A stretch of DNA of 64,000 bases. Source: Flavisolibacter tropicus. Its GTDB lineage: Bacteria; Bacteroidota; Bacteroidia; Chitinophagales; Chitinophagaceae. Location of the stretch: assembly GCF_001644645.1 (NCBI RefSeq), contig NZ_CP011390.1, positions 3,592,001-3,656,000 on the forward strand, written 5' to 3'. A program made the translations under genes and the position numbers. Under the pieces are notes generated by a model, which ran no database searches, was not told the DNA's origin, and worked only from the letters and a program-made list of their open reading frames with translations. Shown in pieces: positions 18,402 through 27,638 of this stretch; positions within the stretch are counted from its first letter, which is position 1, and every line of letters starts with the position of its first letter.

Positions 18402-18914
18402 TTAGCGTACACCTAGCTCTTTCAATACATCATCACTCTTTTCAAGCTTGGGGTCAGCAAATATAACCGTTATTCCTTCGCTTTTATCGAGTATAAAGTC
18501 GTAGCCACGTTGTACAGCCAGTTTTTGCACGGCATTGTATACTTTGTCCTGAATGGGTTTAATCAGCTCTTGTCTTTTCTTAAACAGATCGCCTTCAAAA
18601 CCAAAGCGCTGACGTTGCAGATCGCGCAGTTCTTTTTCTTTATAAAACAACTGATCTTCCCGCTTCTTGCGCAGATCATCACTTAACATGACCTGCTCTC
18701 CTTCAAAGTTCTTATACATTTTGTCCAGCTCCTGCTGCTTATTATCAATCTCTTTTTGCCAGCCCGCTGCTATCTCATCCAGGTTCTTTTGGGCCGACTT
18801 GTAATCGGGCATCTTGTCCAAAATATACTTGGTGTCAATAACTGCATAACGCTGAGCATAAGAACCAGCCGCAAGGCACAGACTAAATGTTGCAAGCAAT
18901 AAAAGCTTTTTCAT
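18402..18914 (-). CDS. OmpH/Skp family periplasmic chaperone
   Basis: 170 residues. Signal peptide (MKKLLLLATFSLCLAAGSYAQ), then 'RYAVIDTKYILDKMPDYKSAQ', a charged coiled arm ('IDNKQQELDKMYKNFEGEQ ... KELRDLQRQRFG', ~50-115) and the conserved C-terminal 'KLAVQRGYDFILDKSEG'. It shuttles nascent outer-membrane proteins to the Bam complex. It lies 60 bp downstream of bamA and 75 bp upstream of a second ompH; paired ompH genes behind bamA are a standard Bacteroidota arrangement. Confidence 0.92.
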   Translation of the reverse strand: MKKLLLLATFSLCLAAGSYAQRYAVIDTKYILDKMPDYKSAQKNLDEIAAGWQKEIDNKQQELDKMYKNFEGEQVMLSDDLRKKREDQLFYKEKELRDLQRQRFGFEGDLFKKRQELIKPIQDKVYNAVQKLAVQRGYDFILDKSEGITVIFADPKLEKSDDVLKELGVR

Positions 18915-18974
18915 ATGTCAAGTGTGTTTTCCTTATTATCAGTTTTAATACCTATAATCCACCTAACTCTTAGT

Positions 18975-21707
18975 CTATTCTGGTTCAAAGCCTAACATAA
19001 AGGTAAAGCGGGTAGCGCCTTTCAATCCTTTCTGACCAGGGTTCAAACGATCCAGACCCAGACCATAGTCAAAGCCCAACAGACCAAACATAGGCAGGAA
19101 GAAACGCATACCTACACCCACGCTACGACGCAAGCGGAATGGATTGTATTCTTTAAAGTTATACCAGCCATTGGCCGCATCAAAGAAGGTCAAACCATAA
19201 ATCGTACTTCCCGGATTGGTTACCAATGGGTAACGCAACTCTAAAGAGTATTTATTGAATATAGTAAAATAACGACTCGTATTGCTGATGTCTGGGTTTA
19301 TAGAAGGATCAGATGTTTCAAACACCGGATAACCACGTAATGAAATTACGTCATAACCCAGGATACCACCACCGGCCTGGTTCAAACCATCACCACCCAC
19401 CTGGAAGCGTTCAAACGGAGAGTAATCAAGCTCTTTATTGTAGCGACCCATGAAGCCATACTTAGCAGCCAGCTTCAATACAAACTGACGGTTCTTATCA
19501 GCACCCATTGGGCGGCCAATTGGCACAAACCACTCCGCATTAAAGCGCCATTTGTGATACTCAGGACGCTCATAAGCTGCATCAGACTTTGCCAGGCTTG
19601 GATCAAACAAAGAGTAAGGTGGTGTAAACTGACCACTCAACACAAAGTTAGAACCACTGCGTGGGAAGGTAGGGTCATATACAGAAGAACGCTGTAATGC
19701 CACTTTCAAACTCACGTTGTGAGAGGTACCATTAGAGAAACCAAAACCTGAATAGGCGTAGTTCTTTAATTTATACTGCGTATAGTTTAATGAATATACT
19801 AAGCTGAAATAGTCATCTGGCCACTTCAATTGTTTACCCAACGAAACAGAAGCACCTACGATACCCAGGCGGCTAGAGTCACTGTATTCAAAACGACCAC
19901 GGTCGTTGTACTGACCACTGGCGCGGATGTTACTTTTATAAGCCGACAATGTCAGCGAGTTGCGACGCTTACCACCCAACCAAGGCTCGGTAAACGAGAA
20001 GTTATAAGACTGGTACGCACGTCCGTTCGATTGCAAACGCAAGCTTAACTTCTGACCATCACCCGTTGGTAATGGATCCCATGATTCTCTCTTGAATATA
20101 TTTTTTACGGAGAAGTTGTTGAACGACACACCCACTGTACCGGTCAAACCAACACCACCACCCCAGCCAGCTGAAAGCTCTAACTGGTCAGATGATTTTT
20201 CTTCCAGCTTCCAGTTGATGTCTACAGTACCATCATCCTGGTTAGGGTTTACACCAGGGTTGATTGTTTCCTGGTTGAAGTATTGCAGGTTGGCCAATTC
20301 TCGCTGAGAGCGAATTAAGTCAGAGCGGCTGAATTTATCACCCGGCACGGTACGTAGCTCACGACGAATTACATGGTCCTTGGTTTTTTCATTTCCAAAG
20401 ATGCCCACGTTTTTGATGGTTGCCTGTGGACCTTCCACTACTCGAATCTCGTGGTCGATCGTATCATTATAGATAGAGGTCTCAACAGGGTCCACACGGA
20501 AGAACAGGTAACCATCGTCCATATACAGACCACTGATGTCACCACCTTCCATTGACAACTGTTTACCCAGGCGCTTGTTTAACAGCTCCAGGTTATAGAT
20601 ATCTCCTTTATTAATACGCAACACCTGGTTTAATAAAGAATCGCTGTACTTGGTATTACCTCTCCAGGTAATGTTACCAAAGTAGTAACGGCGACCTTCA
20701 TCAATTTTTACGTCAATATTTAAATTACCATCAGGTGTATAATATTGTGTGTCGGCTACAATCTGAGCATCGCGATAACCAAGAGAGTTGTAATAATCTA
20801 ATACTTTCTCTTTGTCTTCTTCGTATTTCTTAGCATCGAACTTAGCACCGCTGAACAACTTGAAGCGGAAGTAAGGGTCTAAGAAGTTTTTGGTTTTAGT
20901 ACCAGAAAGGAAACCTAAATCATTTACGTATTCACCAAAGCTGGTGCGGTCATTATTACCATAAGGGCTTTGGGTTTCCTGAGGGTGTAAGGTAGCCTTA
21001 CTCATTTCCTTGGTACCCTTCATTTGCTTTTTTAAACGCACATCAGCTACTTCCTCATTACCGTAAAAGCTTACATTGTTAACCCGTACTTTTTTACCCT
21101 TGGTTACATAAAAGGTCAGATCGTTAGAGTTGGTAATTGCTGTATCAGACTTTTCTTCAATGCGCACTGCCACATTCTTAAAACCCTTATCAGCATAAAA
21201 CTTTTGGATAACTTCTATGGCGTTGCGGCGCGTATTCTCTGTAATAATGGTGGATTTAGCCAAGCCGATCTTGCCTTTCAGTTCATCAGCTTCCGCCTTC
21301 TTAATACCCACAAATTTGAAATTGCCCAACTTAGGACGTTCCGCCAGGCTGATCTCCAAAGCAATATGATCATCTTTTATTTCAGTGATAAAGATTTGAA
21401 TATTGGAGAAAAGACGTTGGCGCCACAGGTTAGCAATAGCTTTAGAGAAGGCATCGCTACCGGGAATTTGAATTTTATCGCCTACTTGTAATCCTGAAAT
21501 TGAAACAACAATCGATGTATCCAGGTAATTAACACCTGTTACTTTAATTGCACTTACTGTATACTCTTTCGGCACATGGTTGTTTTCCAGTGCCAGTAAC
21601 GAGGGATCTACGGAAGTGGGCCGGGTAGTATCTTGTGCCGAGGCTGAAAACACACAACTGCCAATACATAATAATAATGTAGAAACCCGCGATAAAATTT
21701 GTTGCAT
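18975..21707 (-). CDS. bamA: Outer membrane protein assembly factor BamA
   Basis: 910 residues from the ATG at 21705-21707. The signal peptide is followed by five POTRA-like repeats (~50-470; e.g. 'VRVNNVSFYGNEEVADVRLKKQM', 'ATIKNVGIFGNEKTKDHVIRREL') and a C-terminal Omp85 barrel (~500-910), with 'GWGGGVGLTGTVGVSFNNFSVKN' at its start and the lid-lock region 'LGYDVISLRGYP'. BamA folds and inserts beta-barrel proteins into the outer membrane and is essential. It is followed by two ompH chaperone genes and preceded by uppS. The POTRA3-4 region is extended, as is common in Bacteroidota. Confidence 0.95.
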   Translation of the reverse strand: MQQILSRVSTLLLCIGSCVFSASAQDTTRPTSVDPSLLALENNHVPKEYTVSAIKVTGVNYLDTSIVVSISGLQVGDKIQIPGSDAFSKAIANLWRQRLFSNIQIFITEIKDDHIALEISLAERPKLGNFKFVGIKKAEADELKGKIGLAKSTIITENTRRNAIEVIQKFYADKGFKNVAVRIEEKSDTAITNSNDLTFYVTKGKKVRVNNVSFYGNEEVADVRLKKQMKGTKEMSKATLHPQETQSPYGNNDRTSFGEYVNDLGFLSGTKTKNFLDPYFRFKLFSGAKFDAKKYEEDKEKVLDYYNSLGYRDAQIVADTQYYTPDGNLNIDVKIDEGRRYYFGNITWRGNTKYSDSLLNQVLRINKGDIYNLELLNKRLGKQLSMEGGDISGLYMDDGYLFFRVDPVETSIYNDTIDHEIRVVEGPQATIKNVGIFGNEKTKDHVIRRELRTVPGDKFSRSDLIRSQRELANLQYFNQETINPGVNPNQDDGTVDINWKLEEKSSDQLELSAGWGGGVGLTGTVGVSFNNFSVKNIFKRESWDPLPTGDGQKLSLRLQSNGRAYQSYNFSFTEPWLGGKRRNSLTLSAYKSNIRASGQYNDRGRFEYSDSSRLGIVGASVSLGKQLKWPDDYFSLVYSLNYTQYKLKNYAYSGFGFSNGTSHNVSLKVALQRSSVYDPTFPRSGSNFVLSGQFTPPYSLFDPSLAKSDAAYERPEYHKWRFNAEWFVPIGRPMGADKNRQFVLKLAAKYGFMGRYNKELDYSPFERFQVGGDGLNQAGGGILGYDVISLRGYPVFETSDPSINPDISNTSRYFTIFNKYSLELRYPLVTNPGSTIYGLTFFDAANGWYNFKEYNPFRLRRSVGVGMRFFLPMFGLLGFDYGLGLDRLNPGQKGLKGATRFTFMLGFEPE

Positions 21708-21881
21708 AATCAAGTATTCAGTCAGTAGTTCCTCTAAGCGGTTCTGTTATAAAGCTTAGGGAGGCAAATTAAAGGTAAATTTCGAACGGTTTTGTTAAAA
21801 CGGTTGTTGGAAAAGGGGGCTAACAGCCGGGCACTCATCTTTAATAATCCATTCACGTTCGGCTATTTTCCAAGGGAGATA

Positions 21882-22628
21882 TCAGGCTTTGACTTGCTCG
21901 CTGGTTTTACCAAAGCGGCGTTCTCTTGCTTGATAATCCAGCAGCGCTTCATACAAATTGGCTTTCCGGAAATCAGGCCAGCGTACATTGGTAAAATACA
22001 ATTCCGCATAGGCCAACTGGTATAACAAGAAGTTGGATATGCGATACTCACCACTGGTACGGATCATCAATTCAGGATCAGGGAAAGCACTGGTGCATAG
22101 GTATTGCTGTAAAGTAGTCTGATCGATCTCTTCTACATTCAGCTCACCACGCTTCACTTCCCAGGCTATGCTTTTCACTGCATTCAATAGCTCCCAGCGT
22201 CCGCTGTAGCTAAGCGCCATTACTAAGTTTAAGCCGGTATTGTCCTTTGTAAACTCCAGGGCCTCTTGCAGCTCTTTTTGCGCATAGGTAGGCAGCATGC
22301 TCAGGTCACCAATCACATGCAGCTTGATATTGTTCTTGTGCAGGCTTTCTACTTCATTTCGAATAGTAGTTACCAGCAGCTCCATCAAGCCTACCACTTC
22401 ATACTGCGGGCGGTCCCAGTTTTCGGTAGAGAACGCATACAAGGTCAGGTATCCAATGCCTAGTTCGGCACAGCCCTCTACAATGTTGCGTACGCTTTCC
22501 ACACCATGGAAATGCCCAAAGAGACGGTCCTGGCCTTGTTCTTTTGCCCAACGCCCATTTCCATCCATTATAATGGCAATATGGCGGGGCAGGCGGTTCT
22601 TATCAATTTGTTGTACGAGATCGGACAT
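21882..22628 (-). CDS. uppS: Isoprenyl transferase (undecaprenyl diphosphate synthase)
   Basis: 248 residues from the ATG at 22626-22628. It condenses isopentenyl diphosphate onto farnesyl diphosphate to make the C55 carrier for peptidoglycan and other envelope polymers. Visible signatures are 'IAIIMDGNGRWAKEQG' with catalytic Asp22, 'YLTLYAFSTENWDRP', and the C-terminal 'DPELMIRTSGEYRISNFLLYQLAYAELYF' with the RTSGE.R.SNF motif. A TACCTTTG -7 box lies 16 bases upstream. It lies 174 bp upstream of bamA; in many relatives the DUF6089 gene abuts it, but here 926 bp of repeat DNA intervenes. Confidence 0.96.
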   Translation of the reverse strand: MSDLVQQIDKNRLPRHIAIIMDGNGRWAKEQGQDRLFGHFHGVESVRNIVEGCAELGIGYLTLYAFSTENWDRPQYEVVGLMELLVTTIRNEVESLHKNNIKLHVIGDLSMLPTYAQKELQEALEFTKDNTGLNLVMALSYSGRWELLNAVKSIAWEVKRGELNVEEIDQTTLQQYLCTSAFPDPELMIRTSGEYRISNFLLYQLAYAELYFTNVRWPDFRKANLYEALLDYQARERRFGKTSEQVKA

Positions 22629-23554
22629 AGTTTTAAGCGGGCACAAAGGTAATTGCTCTGTCCGTGTTTTTGGGAATTGATTTCAGTGATTGTGTTAAAA
22701 CCGTCTTTAGGTTTTTCACGCAGAGCGCGCCAAGGCGCGGAGAGAGGAACAACGGAGGCGCAAAGGGACACAGTTGAAGGATTTCGCGCAGAGAAAAGGA
22801 GAAAAGGAGGACCGCGAAAATTAGATTTAGAAAGGATGAACAGGATTACGGTTTGCTATTGTAAAGTTTTTCGCCTTTGTCATTCCGATCGCTAATGAGG
22901 ACTCTCAGAAAGGTGCCCTAAAAACAAATTATTATAAAAATACCTCGTGCCTCTGTCAGGCTAAGTCCTGGCGAAGCCTCGCTTGCACCTATAAGCTACT
23001 TATAATCAGTATTGACTGTTACTGTCATGCTGAATTTATTTCAGCATCTGCTTTTACATTAAAGAAAAGTTCAAAGTCCTAAAGGAACACTTGCCCTAAA
23101 AACCAGCCAATCTTCCCCTAATCCCTAAATCCCCCAAATCCCGGTTCATTCTTCCCTTCTTCCTTCATCATTCCTTGTTCCTTGTTCATTATTCCCTTGT
23201 TCCTTGCCTGCTACTCCTACGTTCCTTCATGGCTACGCCTCTGTCCCTTCATGGTTACTCCGTATGGAAGACTAGGTTACTCCGTATGGCAGCCTAGGTA
23301 ACTCCGTATCTCACCCGTACCTCGGCCGATCCTTGACCCTACCTCACCCGTACCTTGACCCGTATGTCGTCATCCGGTCACCTTTATAAACTCATTAGAA
23401 GTAGTAAAAAAAAGTGTAATAAGAAAGGCAGAAAACACCTTAAAAGAAGAGCCTAAAGATACTAAAAGCAAGCGGCTTTTCTTCCCAATCTGCAATCAAA
23501 TAGCCTCTCAAAGCCTGCAACCAATTTCAAATCCCAAACATCAAATATCAAATC
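22629..23554. repeat. 0.9-kb gene-free interval of nested dispersed repeats
   Basis: No credible gene on either strand. Recognisable units are: a GCGCCAAGGCGCGGAGAG word of the 'CTTTGCGGC' type (22715-22800), GTCATTCCGATCGCTAATG (22879-22906), a GTCATGCTGAA...TTCAGCAT hairpin (23024-23050), CCCAAATCCCGGTTCA (23134-23150; also 51928-51943), CATTCCTTGTTCCTTGTTCA (23167-23186), and tandem GGTTACTCCGTATGG / CTAGGTAACTCCGTAT units (23244-23310) running into CACCCGTACCT words. The end (23385-23480) resembles the tails of the composite repeats at 4.5 kb and 53.8 kb. Confidence 0.8.
22644..22651 (-). promoter_or_regulatory. Candidate -7 promoter box for uppS
   Basis: TACCTTTG on the minus strand, a perfect TAnnTTTG match, 15 bases before the uppS ATG. 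Confidence 0.45.
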
Positions 23555-24412
23555 CTAATATCCCTTCTTCTCACTTGCCGAAGGGCACTTATACGATTGC
23601 AGGTTGAAGCTCAGGTAAAATAACAGGGTGGCAAATTGGTCGTTCTGACGGCTGTTACCGCGCTGTATTCCATCACCGCCAATAACTGACCCGGTATCAT
23701 ACGACCGATCCTGTAGCAAGAAGGCGGGCGATGGCGTACCATCGGGATTGGCTGGGAAAGCGGCTGGGTCGGCATAAGTAGTGCTTACATCGTCCAGGTA
23801 ATCAGTAGTAGTAAAGTGATATACCAATTCCGCTCCTATATTAATACGCTCATTTAGCGAGTACTTCATACCTACACCAAATGGTACGCTAAAAGCCATT
23901 GAGCTATACTGCTTGCGCTCAGGATAGATACTACTGCCTTGTCCTTCTGTGCCCAGCTGACGCAGGTAGTATTTATCACTACCCAAAAAGGCATAGGGAT
24001 CGTAATTAAAGACACCGATACCTAAGGTAATGTATGGTGTAAACCTATAATTAGGATCGCCGGGTAAAAAACGATAGAAGTTAAAATCGCCCTGTACGGC
24101 TAACTCCCAAATATTGGAGTTGAACGAAAGGTTACGACGCCGCTGATACTCATTATGCGTATTGTATTTATCGGAGTAACCAATCTGGGCATAGCTGGCA
24201 TTGACCCTTGCCGCAATGTAGTTACCAAAGTTTTTACGAAAGAAAAGGCTGGCCGCTATCTTAGGCCGGTTAAACTGCGGGCGGGAATTAAGATCACCAA
24301 AGTAGTGCGCCACACCAACACCTAATCCAAACTCACCTTCCTGTTGTACGGGCTCCTGTGCACATAGTGACAGAGAGAATAATAAAGTAAAAGCTAGCAG
24401 TCCTGTTTTCAT
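23555..24412 (-). CDS. DUF6089-type outer-membrane beta-barrel protein
   Basis: 285 residues from the ATG at 24410-24412, with signal peptide (MKTGLLAFTLLFSLSLCAQ). The mature protein has the alternating aromatic pattern of an eight-stranded barrel: 'GEFGLGVGVAHYFGDLNSRP', 'AASLFFRKNFGNYIAARVNASYAQIGY', 'RFTPYITLGIGVFNYDPYA', 'NIGAELVYHFTTTDYLDDVST'. The 'HYFGDLN' motif near the start is characteristic of the family found between nadK and uppS in Bacteroidota. Function is unknown; the conserved position next to outer-membrane assembly genes suggests an envelope role. Confidence 0.85.
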   Translation of the reverse strand: MKTGLLAFTLLFSLSLCAQEPVQQEGEFGLGVGVAHYFGDLNSRPQFNRPKIAASLFFRKNFGNYIAARVNASYAQIGYSDKYNTHNEYQRRRNLSFNSNIWELAVQGDFNFYRFLPGDPNYRFTPYITLGIGVFNYDPYAFLGSDKYYLRQLGTEGQGSSIYPERKQYSSMAFSVPFGVGMKYSLNERINIGAELVYHFTTTDYLDDVSTTYADPAAFPANPDGTPSPAFLLQDRSYDTGSVIGGDGIQRGNSRQNDQFATLLFYLSFNLQSYKCPSASEKKGY

Positions 24413-24483
24413 AAACAAACTAAATCAATTTCCTATTCTGGGTTAACGAAAAATCATAGGGTTTTGGTATCGGAGCGTTGGAA

Positions 24484-25365
24484 TTAATTCCTTTTATCCA
24501 AGCCCCAGGACAGCTTGTTTCTCATGGTTTGGAGGAAGTTGTTCTCATTGAGCCTAACAAGGTTCATTGTAAAACTTTCCCGGCGTATAGCCAGCTGAAT
24601 ATTTTTGTTAACGATCTCGCGGCGCGAGTCTAAGGCAACAATTACCTCGTCCGATCGGCTTTCAATTTCAAAAGATATTATGGTGGTATCCGGTACTACA
24701 ATGGAGCGCACATTCAGGTTGTGCGGCGCAATAGGAGTTATCACAAAGCTATGCGCGTCTGGAAAAATAATGGGCCCTTGGCAGCTTAAATTGTAGCCTG
24801 TCGACCCTGTAGGTGTTGCAAGAATTAAGCCATCGGCCCAATAGGTATTTAATAACTCACCATTGAGGTAAGTATGTATTTTGATCATGGGCGACACATC
24901 CCGCTTGTGTATAGCAAATTCATTCAGCGCATAGGGCACATCGTGAAATAACGATAGGCTGGAGTCTATATGAATGAGCGTACGTTTATCTACAATAAAC
25001 GAGCGACGGGCTAATGCCTTTACAGCCTCCGGCACTTCATCGCGCCCAATAGAGGCCAAAAAGCCTAATCGGCCGAAGTTGATCCCTATCACTGGAATCA
25101 TTTTATCACGGACCAGTGTTACCGTATCCAGTAGTGTACCATCGCCACCCAGACTTACTAAAAAGTCTATGTCATTGGTCAAATCCTCGTGAGAAGAAAA
25201 AGTCTGGAATGTATCTGGCAACCGAATGCTACCATGCAACTCTTTTAAGAAGGGAGCAGAAATCACGGGAATGATTTCTTCTTTTTGTAACTCATCAAAG
25301 AATAGCTGTATATCATCTTTCTGCGGCCCCAATTCCAACGCCCTGCTATAAACGGCTACTTTCAT
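24484..25365 (-). CDS. nadK: NAD kinase
   Basis: 293 residues. It phosphorylates NAD to NADP with ATP. The key motif 'SLGGDGTLLD' (GGDG at residues 73-76) is intact, as are 'IPVIGINFGRLGFLA' and the substrate loop 'WADGLILATPTGSTGYNLSCQGP', with the conserved NE motif in 'YALNEFAIHKRD'. Length is normal for the family. It is followed by the DUF6089 gene (71 bp) and preceded by the frameshifted barrel gene (57 bp), all on the minus strand. Confidence 0.95.
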   Translation of the reverse strand: MKVAVYSRALELGPQKDDIQLFFDELQKEEIIPVISAPFLKELHGSIRLPDTFQTFSSHEDLTNDIDFLVSLGGDGTLLDTVTLVRDKMIPVIGINFGRLGFLASIGRDEVPEAVKALARRSFIVDKRTLIHIDSSLSLFHDVPYALNEFAIHKRDVSPMIKIHTYLNGELLNTYWADGLILATPTGSTGYNLSCQGPIIFPDAHSFVITPIAPHNLNVRSIVVPDTTIISFEIESRSDEVIVALDSRREIVNKNIQLAIRRESFTMNLVRLNENNFLQTMRNKLSWGLDKRN

Positions 25366-25422
25366 CTGTTTTTGTTCTTTATACTGCAGGCAATAAAGGC
25401 CAGCAGCCCCATATTAATTTCT

Positions 25423-26879
25423 TTATAGATATCGCCTATCGTGTAAATATAGACCGTTTTGATGTAACTGGTTCCAACTCCATTCCAGTTTTAGTGCTAA
25501 GTCGTAGAACAGGACAATGTCCAAACCTACTCCACCAGAGTAGATTAACCGGTTGTTTAAATTATTGGAGGGATCTACGTTTTCAGCGTATACATAACCG
25601 GCATTGCCGTATACTTTCCCATACACTTTTATGGGTATGGTGCTAATTTTCTTGATTTGGGTAAAGGGCAAATGAATGGCCGTCTGTAACAGCTTGCGCG
25701 TGAAGGTTGCCTTGGTGAACCCGCCGGCCACACCATCTATTTCATAGCTCTCATATCCTTGCAAGAACAAATCGCTGCCTCCTAAAAACCGCTGGTTAAC
25801 ATACGGCTGCTTAAAGGGTAGCCGGAGCATGGCAGTTGTTCGCAGATTAAAAAAGTATTTATCATTAAGCGGCCAGGAAGCAGATGTTCGAGCCACTAGC
25901 TGCCACATGCCGACATCGCTGTTAAACAAACCTTTTCGGCTTAATGACATATCGGCTACATAGCCCTTGGTGGGATAAGGAATAAAGTCCGCATCAAAAT
26001 ACTGAAAGCGGTAGGTAAACTCTGGATACTTCATATACCGGTTAGGCAACTGAAACTGCTGATGGATATGTAGTAGCGTATCACTGATACGCTCATTATT
26101 GTATCCTACACTAAACGAGTGGCGTGCTTTAATAGCCCTACGGTAACTTACTTCAGCGTAGGTTCTAAAAAATCATGTACAAAGTCTTCGTTGTTGCGAT
26201 ACGCTAAAGGCTTGTGGGCAACAGTGGCATATTGGAAATCGCGGTTCTGACCATACCATACACCCAGGCTGCCCGACCAACGCAGCTTGTTATCTAACGG
26301 TAAGCCCTCGTAACGAAACGATAACTCTTTTGTAAACCCGCTGGTAATGTTAAAGGAAAAGCGGTCGTTTCTACCCGTAAAGTTTTTCATCGTCGTTTTT
26401 ATGCCATACTTCACTTTTCCCATATCCATCTTACTATCCGTTACCCATTGCTGCAGGTTTTGATCTACCACCTTTATAAAGGGAATGGGAAAGATGTACA
26501 GGCGCTCTATTACACTCACTTTCACCGCTGCATCATAACCCTGAAGGGTGTTTAAAGAAACCACTACATCTTGAAACAGCGTGGAGTTCATTAATTGACG
26601 GCGGGCAATGGCAAACTTTTCAATCAGCTCGCTTAAAGAGTATCGCTCGTTCACTTCAAAAGGTAGCTCCCGCAAGATGATCTTTTCCTTCGTTCTTTGA
26701 TTGCCCTCAAGAATAATTTCCTTGATGGTAAATAACGATGTTGTATCGGTGTAGGTATTAAGTTCGTTAGTGGAATAAATCAGCTGACTTTGCAAGCTAT
26801 TCACCTGCGCGCACACCGACAGGCTGCGACAGAAGGCAAGCATAGCGAATAAAATTAAAGGCAACTGCTTTGTGGACAT
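25423..26879 (-). pseudogene. BamA/TamA-like outer-membrane protein, split by a one-base frameshift
   Basis: Two adjacent reading frames form one protein. The 5' part (26148-26879) has a signal peptide (MSTKQLPLILFAMLAFCRSL...), one POTRA-like domain ('FTIKEIILEGNQRTKEKIILREL') and early barrel strands, ending HDFLEPTLK-stop. The 3' part resumes in another frame (TYAEVSYRRAIKARHSFSVGYNN...) and runs to 25423. A six-T run (minus strand; 26167-26172) marks the break: one extra T would give ...VHDFFRTYAEVSYRR... and an uninterrupted 485-residue protein. Either the copy is broken, the run varies by slippage, or the sequence has a homopolymer error. The predicted product is an Omp85-superfamily barrel with few POTRAs, possibly a lipid or protein transporter. 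Located between the CBS gene and nadK. Confidence 0.85.
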
Positions 26880-26948
26880 CAGGCACCAATTTCTGATTTA
26901 TATATAGTAAATATGATACCTGAATGGAGAGTTCTTGAAACTTTTTTT

Positions 26949-27605
26949 CTAAATCTTCAAATAGTGCATCAAGTTGTCGTAGTTCGTCTTTAATTCATTT
27001 TCGTAATGCTCCTCACCAAAATAGTACTTCACATTGTACTCGTATCGTTGGAAGGTAGCAATTAAGTCCGAGATCTCTAGCTTACTTACCCGTATTGTTA
27101 CTTGCATAATGCCTGTTTCAGGGTCAGTAAAGGAGTTTAACTGGGTAATTTGCGCATTGTTTGATTCAATAATGCGACTTATTTCAGCAAAAGAGTAGTC
27201 CCGTCCTTCAATTTCCAATACAATCAGCCCGCCAGGATAATCCAGGCTCAAAAAATCCGAGGTATTGCGCAGCAGATCATTATACGTAACAATACCCAGG
27301 ATCTGCTTGTCTTCAATAACGGGAACAATGCTTAATTTATTTTGTACCGCTACCTGTATAGCCTTTAGAAAATGTTCATTTGCCTGTACAGCATTACCGC
27401 CATCGCTGATAGGCAATTGATTTAGCATATTATCATCATCGGAATGGAGCAATAGCTCTTCACTAATAATGCCCAGGTATTTTTCCTCATCTACCACAGG
27501 AAGGTGCGCCACATGATAATCATTCATGAGCTGCAATGCATGATAGACTTTATCGTCCAGATGCAAGTAAGGTATTGAGTTCGATATGAGATCCCTGGTT
27601 AACAT
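26949..27605 (-). CDS. CBS domain-pair protein with ACT-like C-terminus
   Basis: 218 residues. Two CBS motifs occupy residues ~1-125 ('LQLMNDYHVAHLPVVDEEKYLGIISEE' and 'AVQNKLSIVPVIEDKQILGIVTYNDLL'), the usual sensor of adenosyl ligands. The C-terminal 80 residues ('GGLIVLEIEGRDYSFAEISRIIESNNAQI...') look like an ACT-type ligand domain, the AcuB-like layout. No effector domain is present, so it probably regulates a partner by binding a nucleotide or amino acid. It sits between an alpha/beta hydrolase and the barrel pseudogene; the partner is unknown. Confidence 0.85.
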   Translation of the reverse strand: MLTRDLISNSIPYLHLDDKVYHALQLMNDYHVAHLPVVDEEKYLGIISEELLLHSDDDNMLNQLPISDGGNAVQANEHFLKAIQVAVQNKLSIVPVIEDKQILGIVTYNDLLRNTSDFLSLDYPGGLIVLEIEGRDYSFAEISRIIESNNAQITQLNSFTDPETGIMQVTIRVSKLEISDLIATFQRYEYNVKYYFGEEHYENELKTNYDNLMHYLKI

Positions 27606-27638
27606 GGACGGTATTTATACTATATAAGACAACAGAGT

